DNA of 7,298 nt from Oscillospiraceae bacterium (GTDB lineage Bacteria > Bacillota > Clostridia > Oscillospirales > Oscillospiraceae): positions 1-7,298 of the forward strand of contig CACXHI010000209.1 in the NCBI GenBank assembly GCA_902767395.1, written 5' to 3'. The translations under genes were made by a program, and so were the position numbers. Positions 1 through 5,444 of this stretch are shown here, piece after piece (the first letter of the stretch is position 1; each line of letters begins with the position of its first letter). The notes under the pieces are model-generated. The model was not told the origin of the DNA. It ran no database searches and saw only the letters and a program-made list of their open reading frames with translations.

Positions 1-2043
1 CGTTGGAGCACGCACAGCACCTACGGAAAGCAGTTGGAAATCATCACGCTGGAACGGCTGATGCCGGAATCCCGGATTGAAATTCTCGCCTACCTCTCTT
101 CCCACGCGATTCGCGGCATCGGGCCGAAGATCGCGGCGCGGATCGTCGAACGCTTTGGAGCGGACAGCCTGAAAATCATTGAAAACGAGCCTGACCGACT
201 GGCGGAGATTCCCGGAATCTCTCCCTCCAAGGCGCAGGAAATCCATGAAAGCTTCCAATCCCAGCAGGGGCTTCGGCGTTTGGCCGAGTTCTTAGGCGGT
301 TACGGTCTGCCGGCCGACCTCGCCGTGCGGGTGTACCGCGCTTACGGTGAGCTCTCCATGATGGCGATTCAGGACAATCCCTATTTTCTCACCGAGGAGG
401 GCTTCGGCGCCCCCTTCGCGCAGGTGGACGCCTTTGCGCTGGCGCTGGGTTTCGACGGCGCGGACGAGCGCCGCGTGGACGCCGGCCTGCTCTTTGAGCT
501 GAGCTTCAATTGCACCGGCGGGCACGTCTTCGTCCCGGAGCCGCAGCTTATAGAGGCAACCTGCGCCTTTCTGCGGCTGGACAGCGAGACTGTCCGCGCA
601 GGTCTGCGGCGGCTTGCGGAGCAGGAGCGGATTTTCACCGACAACGTGGCCTCCTTGCAGGCGGTCTATTTGCCTGCCTACGGCGAGGCGGAGCGCTATC
701 TTGCCCGTCGTTTTTCCGACATGGCTGGCGCGCGGGTCGGTCTGCCCCTCAACCTGTCCGCCGCCGTGGCCGAGGTCGAGACCGCGCAGCAGATCGAGTA
801 CGCGGAGCTGCAAAAAAGCGCGATTTACGCCGCCGCATCGGAAAAGCTCCTGATTGTCACGGGCGGCCCCGGCACCGGAAAGACCACAACCCTGCGAGGC
901 ATTCTGGATCTCTTTGACCGAATGCGGCTGAAAACTTTCCTTGCCGCTCCCACAGGGCGGGCCGCCAAGCGGTTGACCGAGCTGACCGGACGCGACGCCT
1001 CCACGATCCATCGGCTGTTGGAGGTCGACGTCTCTCCCGAGAGCGGTGAGATGGTCTTTGTCCACAATCAGAGAAATCCGCTGGTCTGCGACGCGGTCGT
1101 GGTGGACGAAACGTCCATGGTGGACCTGCTCTTGATGTATCAGCTGGTACAGGCTCTGCCCGAGACCTGCCGCCTGATTCTCGTTGGCGACCCCGATCAG
1201 CTTCCCTCCGTCGGCGCCGGCAACGTGTTTTCCGATCTGATCCGCAGCGAAAAAATCCCCATGATACGGTTGACAGAGATTTTCCGTCAGGCAAGAGAGA
1301 GCCTGATTATTATGAATGCCCACCGGGTCAACCACGGCGAGCTTCCCGAGCTTCAGGAGAAGCGGAAGGATTTCTTCTTCCTCCGACGCACCGGCGACGA
1401 GGCCGTATGCCAGACGGTTACCGACCTCTGTGCGCGGCGGCTGCCGCAGAACATGCACATTGCCCCCGAGGAGATTCAGGTCCTCACGCCGACCCGTAAG
1501 GGAGAGACCGGAACGCGCGCCTTAAACCGTTTGTTGCAGCAGGCACTGAACCCCGCGGCCCCCGACAAGCACGAAAAGCGACACGGGGAGGTCATCTTCC
1601 GCGAGGGCGACCGGGTCATGCAGATTCGCAACAACTACGATCTGATCTGGAACCGGCTGGACGGGCCCGGCATGGGCTCGGGCATCTTCAACGGTGACGT
1701 CGGCGCAATTCAGGCCATCGACAATCAGGCACAGACCGTCACCGTCCGTTTTGACGACCGGGAGGCCGTCTACACCTACGACATGCTCTCCCAGCTCGAG
1801 CCGGCCTACGCCATGACCGTTCACAAGAGTCAGGGCAGCGAGTATCGGGCCGTCGTGCTCTGTGCGTGGCGGGGAACGCCCCTGCTTCTGAGCCGAAGCA
1901 TTCTCTACACCGCCATCACGCGGGCGCGGGAGCTGTTGATCATCGTGGGCGACGAGGGCGTGATCGAATACATGGTACACAATGACAAGAAGCAAAGGCG
2001 ATTCAGCGGCCTCAAATGGCGGCTGTGCCACATAGACGGATGA
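1..2043 (+). CDS. recD2: RecD2-type ATP-dependent 5'-3' DNA helicase (5'-truncated by window edge)
   Basis: Superfamily 1B DNA helicase of the RecD2 (RecD-like, RecBC-independent) family, which unwinds DNA 5' to 3' and acts in replication-fork and DNA-damage maintenance in the cytosol. The reading frame is open from base 1 (RWSTHSTYGKQLEI), so the TTG at 34 is not the start. 680 residues are visible and roughly 45-60 N-terminal residues of the usual ~730 are missing. Numbering from the first visible codon, helix-hairpin-helix segments lie at about 36-53 (RGIGPKIAARIVERFG) and 69-83 (IPGISPSKAQEI), typical of the RecD2 N-terminal region. Walker A GGPGTGKTTT is at 288-297, Walker B VVVDETSMVD has D369/E370, GDPDQLPSVGAG begins at 396, and TEIFRQ is near 425. 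The C-terminal helicase motifs are AMTVHKSQGSEY at 604-615 and LYTAITRAREL at 635-645. All core motifs are intact. The TGA stop overlaps the ATG of the comF-family gene, indicating cotranscription and probable translational coupling. Confidence 0.95.
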   Translation, partial: RWSTHSTYGKQLEIITLERLMPESRIEILAYLSSHAIRGIGPKIAARIVERFGADSLKIIENEPDRLAEIPGISPSKAQEIHESFQSQQGLRRLAEFLGGYGLPADLAVRVYRAYGELSMMAIQDNPYFLTEEGFGAPFAQVDAFALALGFDGADERRVDAGLLFELSFNCTGGHVFVPEPQLIEATCAFLRLDSETVRAGLRRLAEQERIFTDNVASLQAVYLPAYGEAERYLARRFSDMAGARVGLPLNLSAAVAEVETAQQIEYAELQKSAIYAAASEKLLIVTGGPGTGKTTTLRGILDLFDRMRLKTFLAAPTGRAAKRLTELTGRDASTIHRLLEVDVSPESGEMVFVHNQRNPLVCDAVVVDETSMVDLLLMYQLVQALPETCRLILVGDPDQLPSVGAGNVFSDLIRSEKIPMIRLTEIFRQARESLIIMNAHRVNHGELPELQEKRKDFFFLRRTGDEAVCQTVTDLCARRLPQNMHIAPEEIQVLTPTRKGETGTRALNRLLQQALNPAAPDKHEKRHGEVIFREGDRVMQIRNNYDLIWNRLDGPGMGSGIFNGDVGAIQAIDNQAQTVTVRFDDREAVYTYDMLSQLEPAYAMTVHKSQGSEYRAVVLCAWRGTPLLLSRSILYTAITRARELLIIVGDEGVIEYMVHNDKKQRRFSGLKWRLCHIDG

Positions 2044-2690
2044 GCAGGGTCGGCGCGATCCTGCGGGATCTGATCTTTCCCCGGCGGTGCGTACTCTGCC
2101 ACCGCCTTTTGGAGCGGAACGAGCCGCGTCTTTGCCCGCGCTGTGCCGCCTCGGTCGGCGCGCCGTTTTCGGGCGCGCGTCGCGGTGCGTACTATCGGCG
2201 CTGGGCCAGCGCCCTGCGCTATGAGGACGTAGTCCGGGACTCCTTCCGGCGCTACAAATTCGGTGGCTGTCGATTCTATGCCCAGTACTACGGTCCTCTG
2301 CTCGCAAACGCCGTCGAGCAGCAGCTCGGGCTCCGATACGATTTGATGACCTACATCCCCATTAACGCCCTGCGGCTCAGGCGGCGCGGGTTTGACCAAA
2401 CCCGGCTTTTGGCGCAGGAGGCGGGCGAGCAATTGGGAATGGTTCCGGTCTCCACCTTGAAAAAGCGGCGCAGAAAGCCGCAGTCGCGCGTCGTCAACGC
2501 CGAGGAACGGCAGCGAAACATCCGGGGCGCTTTTCTAGTGACGAATCCGGCCTCGGTGCAGGGAAAACGGATTCTTTTGATCGACGACGTGCTGACCACC
2601 GGGGCAACCGTCTCCGAAGCCAGCCGCGTGCTGCTGGCAGCGGGCGCAAAATCCGTTGACGTGGCCACGCTGGCAGCGGCCGTCTCGTAA
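2040..2690 (+). CDS. comF: ComF family protein (zinc-finger plus phosphoribosyltransferase domain)
   Basis: 216-residue ComF-family protein, a relative of Bacillus ComFC, which is needed for DNA uptake in competent cells; many non-competent Clostridia carry homologues of uncertain role. From the chosen ATG, a zinc-ribbon is visible as C17-x2-C20 and C32-x2-C35, just after the family-typical DLIFPRRCVLC start. The phosphoribosyltransferase domain shows YIPINALRLRRRGFDQ (105-120) and the PRPP-binding loop LIDDVLTTGAT (180-190). Start choice: ATG at 2040 forms a 4-base ATGA overlap with the recD2 stop and puts the zinc finger at the usual distance from the N-terminus. An in-frame ATG at 2016 would add eight residues (MAAVPHRR) inside recD2; neither site has a strong Shine-Dalgarno, which fits translation by coupling. 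It is probably the second gene of a recD2-comF-mreB operon. The family call is firm; the biological role in this organism is not shown. Confidence 0.92.
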   Translation: MSRVGAILRDLIFPRRCVLCHRLLERNEPRLCPRCAASVGAPFSGARRGAYYRRWASALRYEDVVRDSFRRYKFGGCRFYAQYYGPLLANAVEQQLGLRYDLMTYIPINALRLRRRGFDQTRLLAQEAGEQLGMVPVSTLKKRRRKPQSRVVNAEERQRNIRGAFLVTNPASVQGKRILLIDDVLTTGATVSEASRVLLAAGAKSVDVATLAAAVS

Positions 2691-2718
2691 ACCGAGGACT
2701 CCAAAAAACAAACACAGC

Positions 2719-2724
2719 AGGTGA
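2719..2724 (+). promoter_or_regulatory. Ribosome binding site of the mreB/mbl-type gene
   Basis: AGGTGA lies 6 nt before the ATG at 2731. It fixes the start of the actin-like gene and lies within the 40-bp gap after the ComF-family stop, which has no room for an obvious terminator. Confidence 0.7.
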
Positions 2725-2730
2725 TGAAAT

Positions 2731-3762
2731 ATGTCTATTCTTTCTAAGGATCTGGGTATTGATCTGGGTACCACCAATGTCGTCGTCTATGCCGAAGGCA
2801 AGGGCATCGTTCTGCGCGAGCCGTCCGTGGTCGCGGTGGACAAAAACACGGGCAAGATCCTGAAGGTCGGCTCCGCAGCGCGCAATATGCTGGGGCGGAC
2901 GCCCGGCAACGTGGTCGCCATGCGTCCGCTGCGCGAGGGCGTTGTCTCGGACTATGAGCTGACGGAGCGGATGCTGGCTGAATTCTTCCGCCAGATCTTC
3001 CGCAACGCCTTTGTCAAGCCCCGCGTCGTGATTTCCGTTCCCAGCGGCATCACAAGCATCGAGGAGCGGGCCGTCGTACAGATTGCGCAGGAGGCAGGTG
3101 CGCGCCGGGTCTATTTGATTGAGGAGCCGCTGGCCGCCGCCCTCGGCTCGAATCTGAGCTTCGACGGCCCCGACGGGCACATGGTCGTGGACATCGGCGG
3201 CGGCACCACGGACGTCGGCGTGCTGACCATGAACGGGATTGCCAACTCCACCTCGATCAAGGTGGCAGGCGACAACTTCGACGAGGCCATCATCCGCTAT
3301 CTGCGGAAGAAGAACGGCTTGATTATCGGACAGGCCAGCGCCGAGGAGACAAAAATTACCGTCGGAACGGTCTTCGAGCGGGGCGAGCCGGTGGAAACGT
3401 TGGTCAAGGGCCGCGACTTCAAGACCGGCCTTGCTCGGGAGGTGCGCGTCACCTCCGCAGAGATGCAGGAAGCGCTGCGCCGCCCCGCGAAGCAGATCGT
3501 AGAGGCCATTCTCTCGGTTCTCGAACAGACCACCCCCGAGCTGGTTGCCGACATTGCCCGCAACGGCATCGTGCTGACCGGCGGCGGCGCACAGCTCTGG
3601 GGTATGGATAAGCTGATTACGGAGCACACCGGAATGCACTGCACCGTGGCGGACGACGCGGACTCCTGTGTGGCCTTCGGCTGCGGCAAGAGTCTGAGCT
3701 GGATCAACCGTCTGCAGGAAGGCCCGATCAACTTTGCGCGCAGAAAGCTCTTGAAGGATTGA
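2731..3762 (+). CDS. mreB: MreB/Mbl-family rod shape-determining actin homologue
   Basis: 343-residue bacterial actin of the MreB/Mbl/MreBH family, which forms membrane-associated filaments that guide lateral peptidoglycan synthesis and cell shape. The length is normal. The ATPase fold motifs are present: phosphate-1 loop GIDLGTTN (9-16), EEPLAAALG (131-139), phosphate-2 loop VVDIGGGTTDVGVL (152-165) and adenosine motif GIVLTGGGAQLWGMDKL (279-295). The family hallmarks LGRTPGNVVAMRPLREGVVSDYE and VAGDNFDEAI are also clear. The TTD after the glycines and the NGLIIG...ETKITVGTVF stretch resemble Mbl more than MreB, where TTE is usual, so mbl is an equally reasonable name. DLGTTN replaces the commoner DLGTAN. 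No mreC or mreD follows: the next gene encodes an AIM24-family protein, so this looks like a stand-alone paralogue placed after recD2-comF rather than the mreBCD operon copy (inference). AGGTGA at 2719-2724 supports the start. Confidence 0.94.
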   Translation: MSILSKDLGIDLGTTNVVVYAEGKGIVLREPSVVAVDKNTGKILKVGSAARNMLGRTPGNVVAMRPLREGVVSDYELTERMLAEFFRQIFRNAFVKPRVVISVPSGITSIEERAVVQIAQEAGARRVYLIEEPLAAALGSNLSFDGPDGHMVVDIGGGTTDVGVLTMNGIANSTSIKVAGDNFDEAIIRYLRKKNGLIIGQASAEETKITVGTVFERGEPVETLVKGRDFKTGLAREVRVTSAEMQEALRRPAKQIVEAILSVLEQTTPELVADIARNGIVLTGGGAQLWGMDKLITEHTGMHCTVADDADSCVAFGCGKSLSWINRLQEGPINFARRKLLKD

Positions 3763-3769
3763 TCCGACA

Positions 3770-3806
3770 GGTCGGAACCGTAACGATCCGGTCATCGGTT
3801 CCGGCC
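3770..3806. repeat. Imperfect inverted repeat after the mreB-type gene
   Basis: Arms 3770-3780 (GGTCGGAACCG) and 3796-3806 (CGGTTCCGGCC) pair over 11 bp with a single T.G wobble and a 15-nt loop, starting 8 bp after the mreB stop. No T-run follows, so a classical intrinsic terminator is not supported. It may act as a 3'-end mRNA structure, a weak terminator or a leader element of the next gene. The rest of the 119-bp gap shows no convincing promoter. Confidence 0.5.
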
Positions 3807-3870
3807 GATTGCCGTGCATAACGCTTCGTGCGTGATCATAAGCTGTCATCCACCATCCATCCCAGAACAA

Positions 3871-3875
3871 GGAGG
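3871..3875 (+). promoter_or_regulatory. Ribosome binding site deciding the AIM24-family start
   Basis: GGAGG (within AAGGAGGAG) stands 6 nt before the ATG at 3882. This strong site favours ATG 3882 over the in-frame GTG at 3828, which has no such site and would add 18 residues unlike the family's N-terminus. Confidence 0.85.
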
Positions 3876-3881
3876 AGCATT

Positions 3882-4583
3882 ATGAACTACCAAATCTATG
3901 GCGAACCCATGCCGGTTGTCATCTGCAACCTGAATCCCGAGGAAACGCTGATCAGCGAAGCCGGTGCAATGAGCTGGATGTCTCCCAACATGGAGATGAA
4001 GACTGTCGGCGGCGGCGCGGGCAAGATGCTCGGACGGATGTTCTCCGGCGAAAGCATGTTCCAAAACCACTACACCGCCAAGAACGGCCCCGGCATGATT
4101 GCCTTTGCCTCCAGCTTCCCCGGTTCCATTCGCGCCTATGAGATCACCCCGGATCACCCCATCATCTGCCAGAAGAAGTCCTTCCTCGCCTCCACCACGG
4201 GGGTGTCGCTCAGCGTCTACATGCAGAAAAAGCTAACTGCCGGCTTCTTCGGCGGCGAGGGCTTCGTCATGCAGCAGCTCTCCGGCAGCGGCATCGCCTT
4301 CATTGAGATCGACGGCTCCACCATGGAGTACGATCTGGCGCCGGGTCAGCAGATGGTCATTGACACCGGCTATCTGGCAATGATGGACGCCACGGTTCAG
4401 CTGGAGGTTCAGCAGGTCAAGGGTGTCAAGAACGTGCTGTTCGGCGGCGAAAGCCTGTTCAACACGATCCTGACCGGTCCCGGTCGAATCGTTCTCCAGA
4501 CCATGCCGATGTCCAATTTCGTCGGCGCGATTCCCGCCGTCCTGCCCACGAAAAAGGAGAGCAGCACCGGAAAAACCCTGTAG
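3882..4583 (+). CDS. AIM24 / TIGR00266 family protein
   Basis: 233-residue protein of the AIM24 (formerly DUF124, TIGR00266) family. The family is named after a yeast mitochondrial inner-membrane protein; bacterial members are widespread, mostly beta-stranded, and have no established biochemical role. Family traits visible here are the start MNYQIYGEPMPVVICNL, the EAGAMSWMSPNMEMKT segment (about 27-42), a glycine-rich GGGAGKMLGRMFSGES stretch, FASSFPGSIRAYEI, then GGEGFVMQQLSGSGIAFIEI and the late LAPGQQMVIDTGYLAMM and VLFGGESLFNTILTGPG segments. The length is normal. There is no signal peptide or membrane span. It lies downstream of the mreB-type gene on the same strand after a 119-bp gap, so cotranscription is possible but unproven. 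Its last residues (SSTGKTL) and stop are encoded by the left arm of a 27-bp inverted repeat, so the C-terminal tail may be shaped by the terminator rather than by protein function. Confidence 0.92.
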   Translation: MNYQIYGEPMPVVICNLNPEETLISEAGAMSWMSPNMEMKTVGGGAGKMLGRMFSGESMFQNHYTAKNGPGMIAFASSFPGSIRAYEITPDHPIICQKKSFLASTTGVSLSVYMQKKLTAGFFGGEGFVMQQLSGSGIAFIEIDGSTMEYDLAPGQQMVIDTGYLAMMDATVQLEVQQVKGVKNVLFGGESLFNTILTGPGRIVLQTMPMSNFVGAIPAVLPTKKESSTGKTL

Positions 4584-4626
4584 ACAAACCACTTCCGGCT
4601 TGTCTACAGGGTTTTTCCGGTGCTGC
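4561..4626. terminator. Perfect 27-bp inverted repeat, probable bidirectional terminator
   Basis: Arm 4561-4587 and arm 4600-4626 are exact reverse complements over 27 bp, with a 12-nt loop (accacttccggc, 4588-4599). The core near the loop is CCCTGTAGACAA / TTGTCTACAGGG, bordered by AAAAA on the left and TTTTT on the right, so a terminator hairpin followed by a short U-run is read in both directions. The outer GCAGCACCGG / CCGGTGCTGC blocks lengthen the stem past the U-run. It lies between the convergent AIM24-family gene and queT. The left arm includes 20 coding bases and the stop codon of the AIM24 gene; the right arm ends one base before the queT stop codon. Confidence 0.85.
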
Positions 4627-4627
4627 C

Positions 4628-5161
4628 CTAAATTGCTTGCAGCTGCTTCGCAAGTCTGCTCCTGCGCAGGAAAAACAGCAGGGGCAGTCCCAGTGCGTAC
4701 ATCACGGCAGCCTCTCCCGCACCGACAGACAGCGCGTTCGCAAGCCACGCGGTCAAGCTTGCGCTCTCATCGAAGAACAACGTGATCTCTGCACCCACAA
4801 TCACCGCGTTGCATAGGACCGTCGGCAGAGGAATCAGCCAGACCAGCCAGCTTTTTTCCTCCATCCGGCGCGCCATTGTCCAAGTGATCAGGCAGGCCAC
4901 CAGCGTCGCCAGCGAGCCGAACACAACGTCAATCGCTGAAAAGCCCAGCGGGTTGAAGAAGTTCGACACGACGCAGCCCAGGACCATGCCGGGGATTGCC
5001 GCAGGTGTGAAGCAGCACAGGATGCTCAACGCCTCGGCAAAGCGAAACTGGATGGCTCCGTATGCCAGCGTTGGCACCAGAGAGCCCTCCAAGACTGTGA
5101 CGACTGCGTAGACCGCAGCCAGGACGCCGGCAAAGGCAATCCGTTCGGTAGTTAGCTTCAT
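4628..5161 (-). CDS. queT: QueT transporter family protein (queuosine-precursor ECF substrate-binding component)
   Basis: 177-residue hydrophobic membrane protein of the QueT family, the S component of an energy-coupling factor (ECF) transporter thought to import a queuosine precursor such as preQ1 or preQ0, using ECF ATPases and a T subunit encoded elsewhere. Family motifs: an Ala-rich first helix FAGVLAAVYAVVTVL (10-24), YGAIQFRFAEAL (34-45), FFNPLG (68-73), DVVFGSLATL (78-87), PLPTVLCNAVIVGAE (111-125) and GAGEAAVMYALGLPLLF (147-163). About five to six membrane segments are apparent, with a basic C-terminus (RRSRLAKQ) probably on the cytosolic side. The start ATG (5159-5161) is preceded by GGAGGG at 5169-5174, spacing 7 nt. 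A longer frame reaching 5230 would read through the terminator and is rejected. A preQ1-I aptamer upstream on the same strand independently supports the function. No queuosine biosynthesis genes are in the window. Confidence 0.94.
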   Translation of the reverse strand: MKLTTERIAFAGVLAAVYAVVTVLEGSLVPTLAYGAIQFRFAEALSILCCFTPAAIPGMVLGCVVSNFFNPLGFSAIDVVFGSLATLVACLITWTMARRMEEKSWLVWLIPLPTVLCNAVIVGAEITLFFDESASLTAWLANALSVGAGEAAVMYALGLPLLFFLRRSRLAKQLQAI

Positions 5162-5168
5162 AGGGTTT

Positions 5169-5174
5169 CCCTCC
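5169..5174 (-). promoter_or_regulatory. Ribosome binding site of queT
   Basis: Minus-strand GGAGGG 7 nt before the ATG. Its AGGG (5169-5172) can pair with CCCT (5162-5165) across an AAA loop, a small 4-bp hairpin that could modulate ribosome access. The site directly follows the terminator's T-rich tail. Confidence 0.85.
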
Positions 5175-5201
5175 AAAAGAAAATTGGGCGCACTGCGCCC
5201 A
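5175..5201 (-). terminator. Intrinsic terminator in the queT leader (riboswitch expression platform)
   Basis: On the minus strand TGGGCGC and GCGCCCA (5201-5195 and 5191-5185) form a 7-bp stem, six pairs of them G-C, with a 3-nt loop (AGT), followed by ATTTTCTTTT. This is a good intrinsic terminator placed immediately before the Shine-Dalgarno and downstream of the preQ1-I aptamer, as expected for control by premature termination. Confidence 0.8.
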
Positions 5202-5207
5202 TCTTTG

Positions 5208-5223
5208 GCCCCCTTGCGGGAGC
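5208..5223 (-). promoter_or_regulatory. GNRA-capped hairpin between aptamer and terminator
   Basis: Minus-strand GCTCCC (5223-5218) pairs with GGGGGC (5213-5208), including one T.G, across a GCAA tetraloop. Outer TTG (5230-5228) can also pair with CAA (5206-5204... immediately after C5207), using bases that the bound aptamer needs for its pseudoknot. It is a candidate switching element; its exact role is inferred. Confidence 0.55.
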
Positions 5224-5225
5224 GG

Positions 5226-5269
5226 TCCAATAGTTTTGTTTAACGACAGGATGGTTGCGAACTGTCGTA
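5226..5269 (-). ncRNA. preQ1-I riboswitch aptamer
   Basis: The minus-strand leader of queT matches the preQ1 class I pattern. P1 is a perfect 7-bp stem, ACGACAG (5268-5262) with CTGTCGT (5249-5243). The loop between is TTCGCAACCATC, containing the family-typical UUCGCA. It is followed by an A-rich tail TTAAACAAAACTATTGG, in which TGG (5229-5227) can pair with CCA (5254-5252) to form the H-type pseudoknot P2. The arrangement closely resembles the known Thermoanaerobacter preQ1-I aptamer (UCGCA loop, UUAACAAAACAAGG tail). Binding of preQ1 is expected to stabilise the pseudoknot and reduce queT expression. The downstream gene is a queuosine-precursor transporter, which is the classical target of this class. 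Confidence 0.88.
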
Positions 5270-5288
5270 TTCAATTGGAGCATGTTCC

Positions 5289-5316
5289 ATTGTAGCAGAT
5301 TCTTGCGATTTGTCAA
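5289..5316 (-). promoter_or_regulatory. Sigma-A-type promoter of the riboswitch-queT transcript
   Basis: Minus strand: -35 TTGACA at 5316-5311 (perfect), 16-nt spacer, -10 TACAAT at 5294-5289 (5 of 6), with TG one base upstream giving an extended -10. Transcription would begin near 5282, about 13 nt before the P1 stem of the aptamer, giving a leader of about 120 nt. Confidence 0.82.
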
Positions 5317-5335
5317 GATTTTCTGAGATTCAAGC

Positions 5336-5364
5336 TTGCTTTTTTTCCCATTTCGGAGTATGCT
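5336..5364 (+). promoter_or_regulatory. Candidate promoter of the SLH protein gene
   Basis: TTGCTT (5336-5341), 17-nt spacer, TATGCT (5359-5364), each 4 of 6 to consensus, about 80 nt before the start codon. The match is weak but it is the best candidate on this strand; its -35 lies only about 20 bp from the divergent queT -35. Confidence 0.35.
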
Positions 5365-5396
5365 ATCCCTGTGCAGCATACAAAAGAGAGAGAGGC

Positions 5397-5415
5397 GCTT
5401 TTCCGGTGGAGAAGC
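5397..5415 (+). promoter_or_regulatory. Leader hairpin upstream of the SLH protein gene
   Basis: GCTTTTCC (5397-5404) pairs with GGAGAAGC (5408-5415) over 8 bp with one wobble across a 3-nt GGT loop. It lies in the presumed 5' untranslated region, 29 nt before the ATG. There is no T-run after it, so it is not an intrinsic terminator; it may stabilise the mRNA 5' end. Function unproven. Confidence 0.35.
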
Positions 5416-5432
5416 CCGTCCCCGCACGATTT

Positions 5433-5437
5433 GGAGG
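5433..5437 (+). promoter_or_regulatory. Ribosome binding site of the SLH protein gene
   Basis: GGAGG with a 7-nt spacer to ATG 5445. This fixes the start, and the signal peptide follows directly. Confidence 0.85.
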
Positions 5438-5444
5438 AATCACC

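Noticed and set aside
34..36. TTG as the recD2 start
   Set aside because: Codons 1-11 upstream are in frame and match the RecD2 N-terminal pattern (W-x3-H/S-TYGKQ), so the gene simply continues off the left edge.
292..1458. 388-codon open frame on the minus strand
   Set aside because: Lies wholly inside recD2, whose helicase motifs are intact. The translation shows no recognisable domain and is typical of antisense frames in GC-rich genes.
3759..3786. Possible promoter (TTGATC, 16 nt, TAACGA) before the AIM24-family gene
   Set aside because: The -10 matches only 2 of 6 consensus positions and the site overlaps the mreB stop and the inverted repeat.
2494..3870. 458-codon open frame on the minus strand
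   Set aside because: Covers the opposite strand of the mreB-type gene and the end of the ComF-family gene, both clearly real; no plausible protein features.
3828..3881. GTG-initiated N-terminal extension of the AIM24-family gene
   Set aside because: No ribosome binding site, and the added residues do not resemble the family. ATG 3882 has a strong GGAGG site.
5162..5230. Upstream extension of queT to base 5230
   Set aside because: It would translate the terminator and the GNRA hairpin of the riboswitch platform. ATG at 5161 has a good Shine-Dalgarno and matches the family start.
5158..5427. 89-codon minus-strand frame across the queT leader
   Set aside because: Begins upstream of the queT promoter and runs through the aptamer and terminator; no protein similarity recognised.
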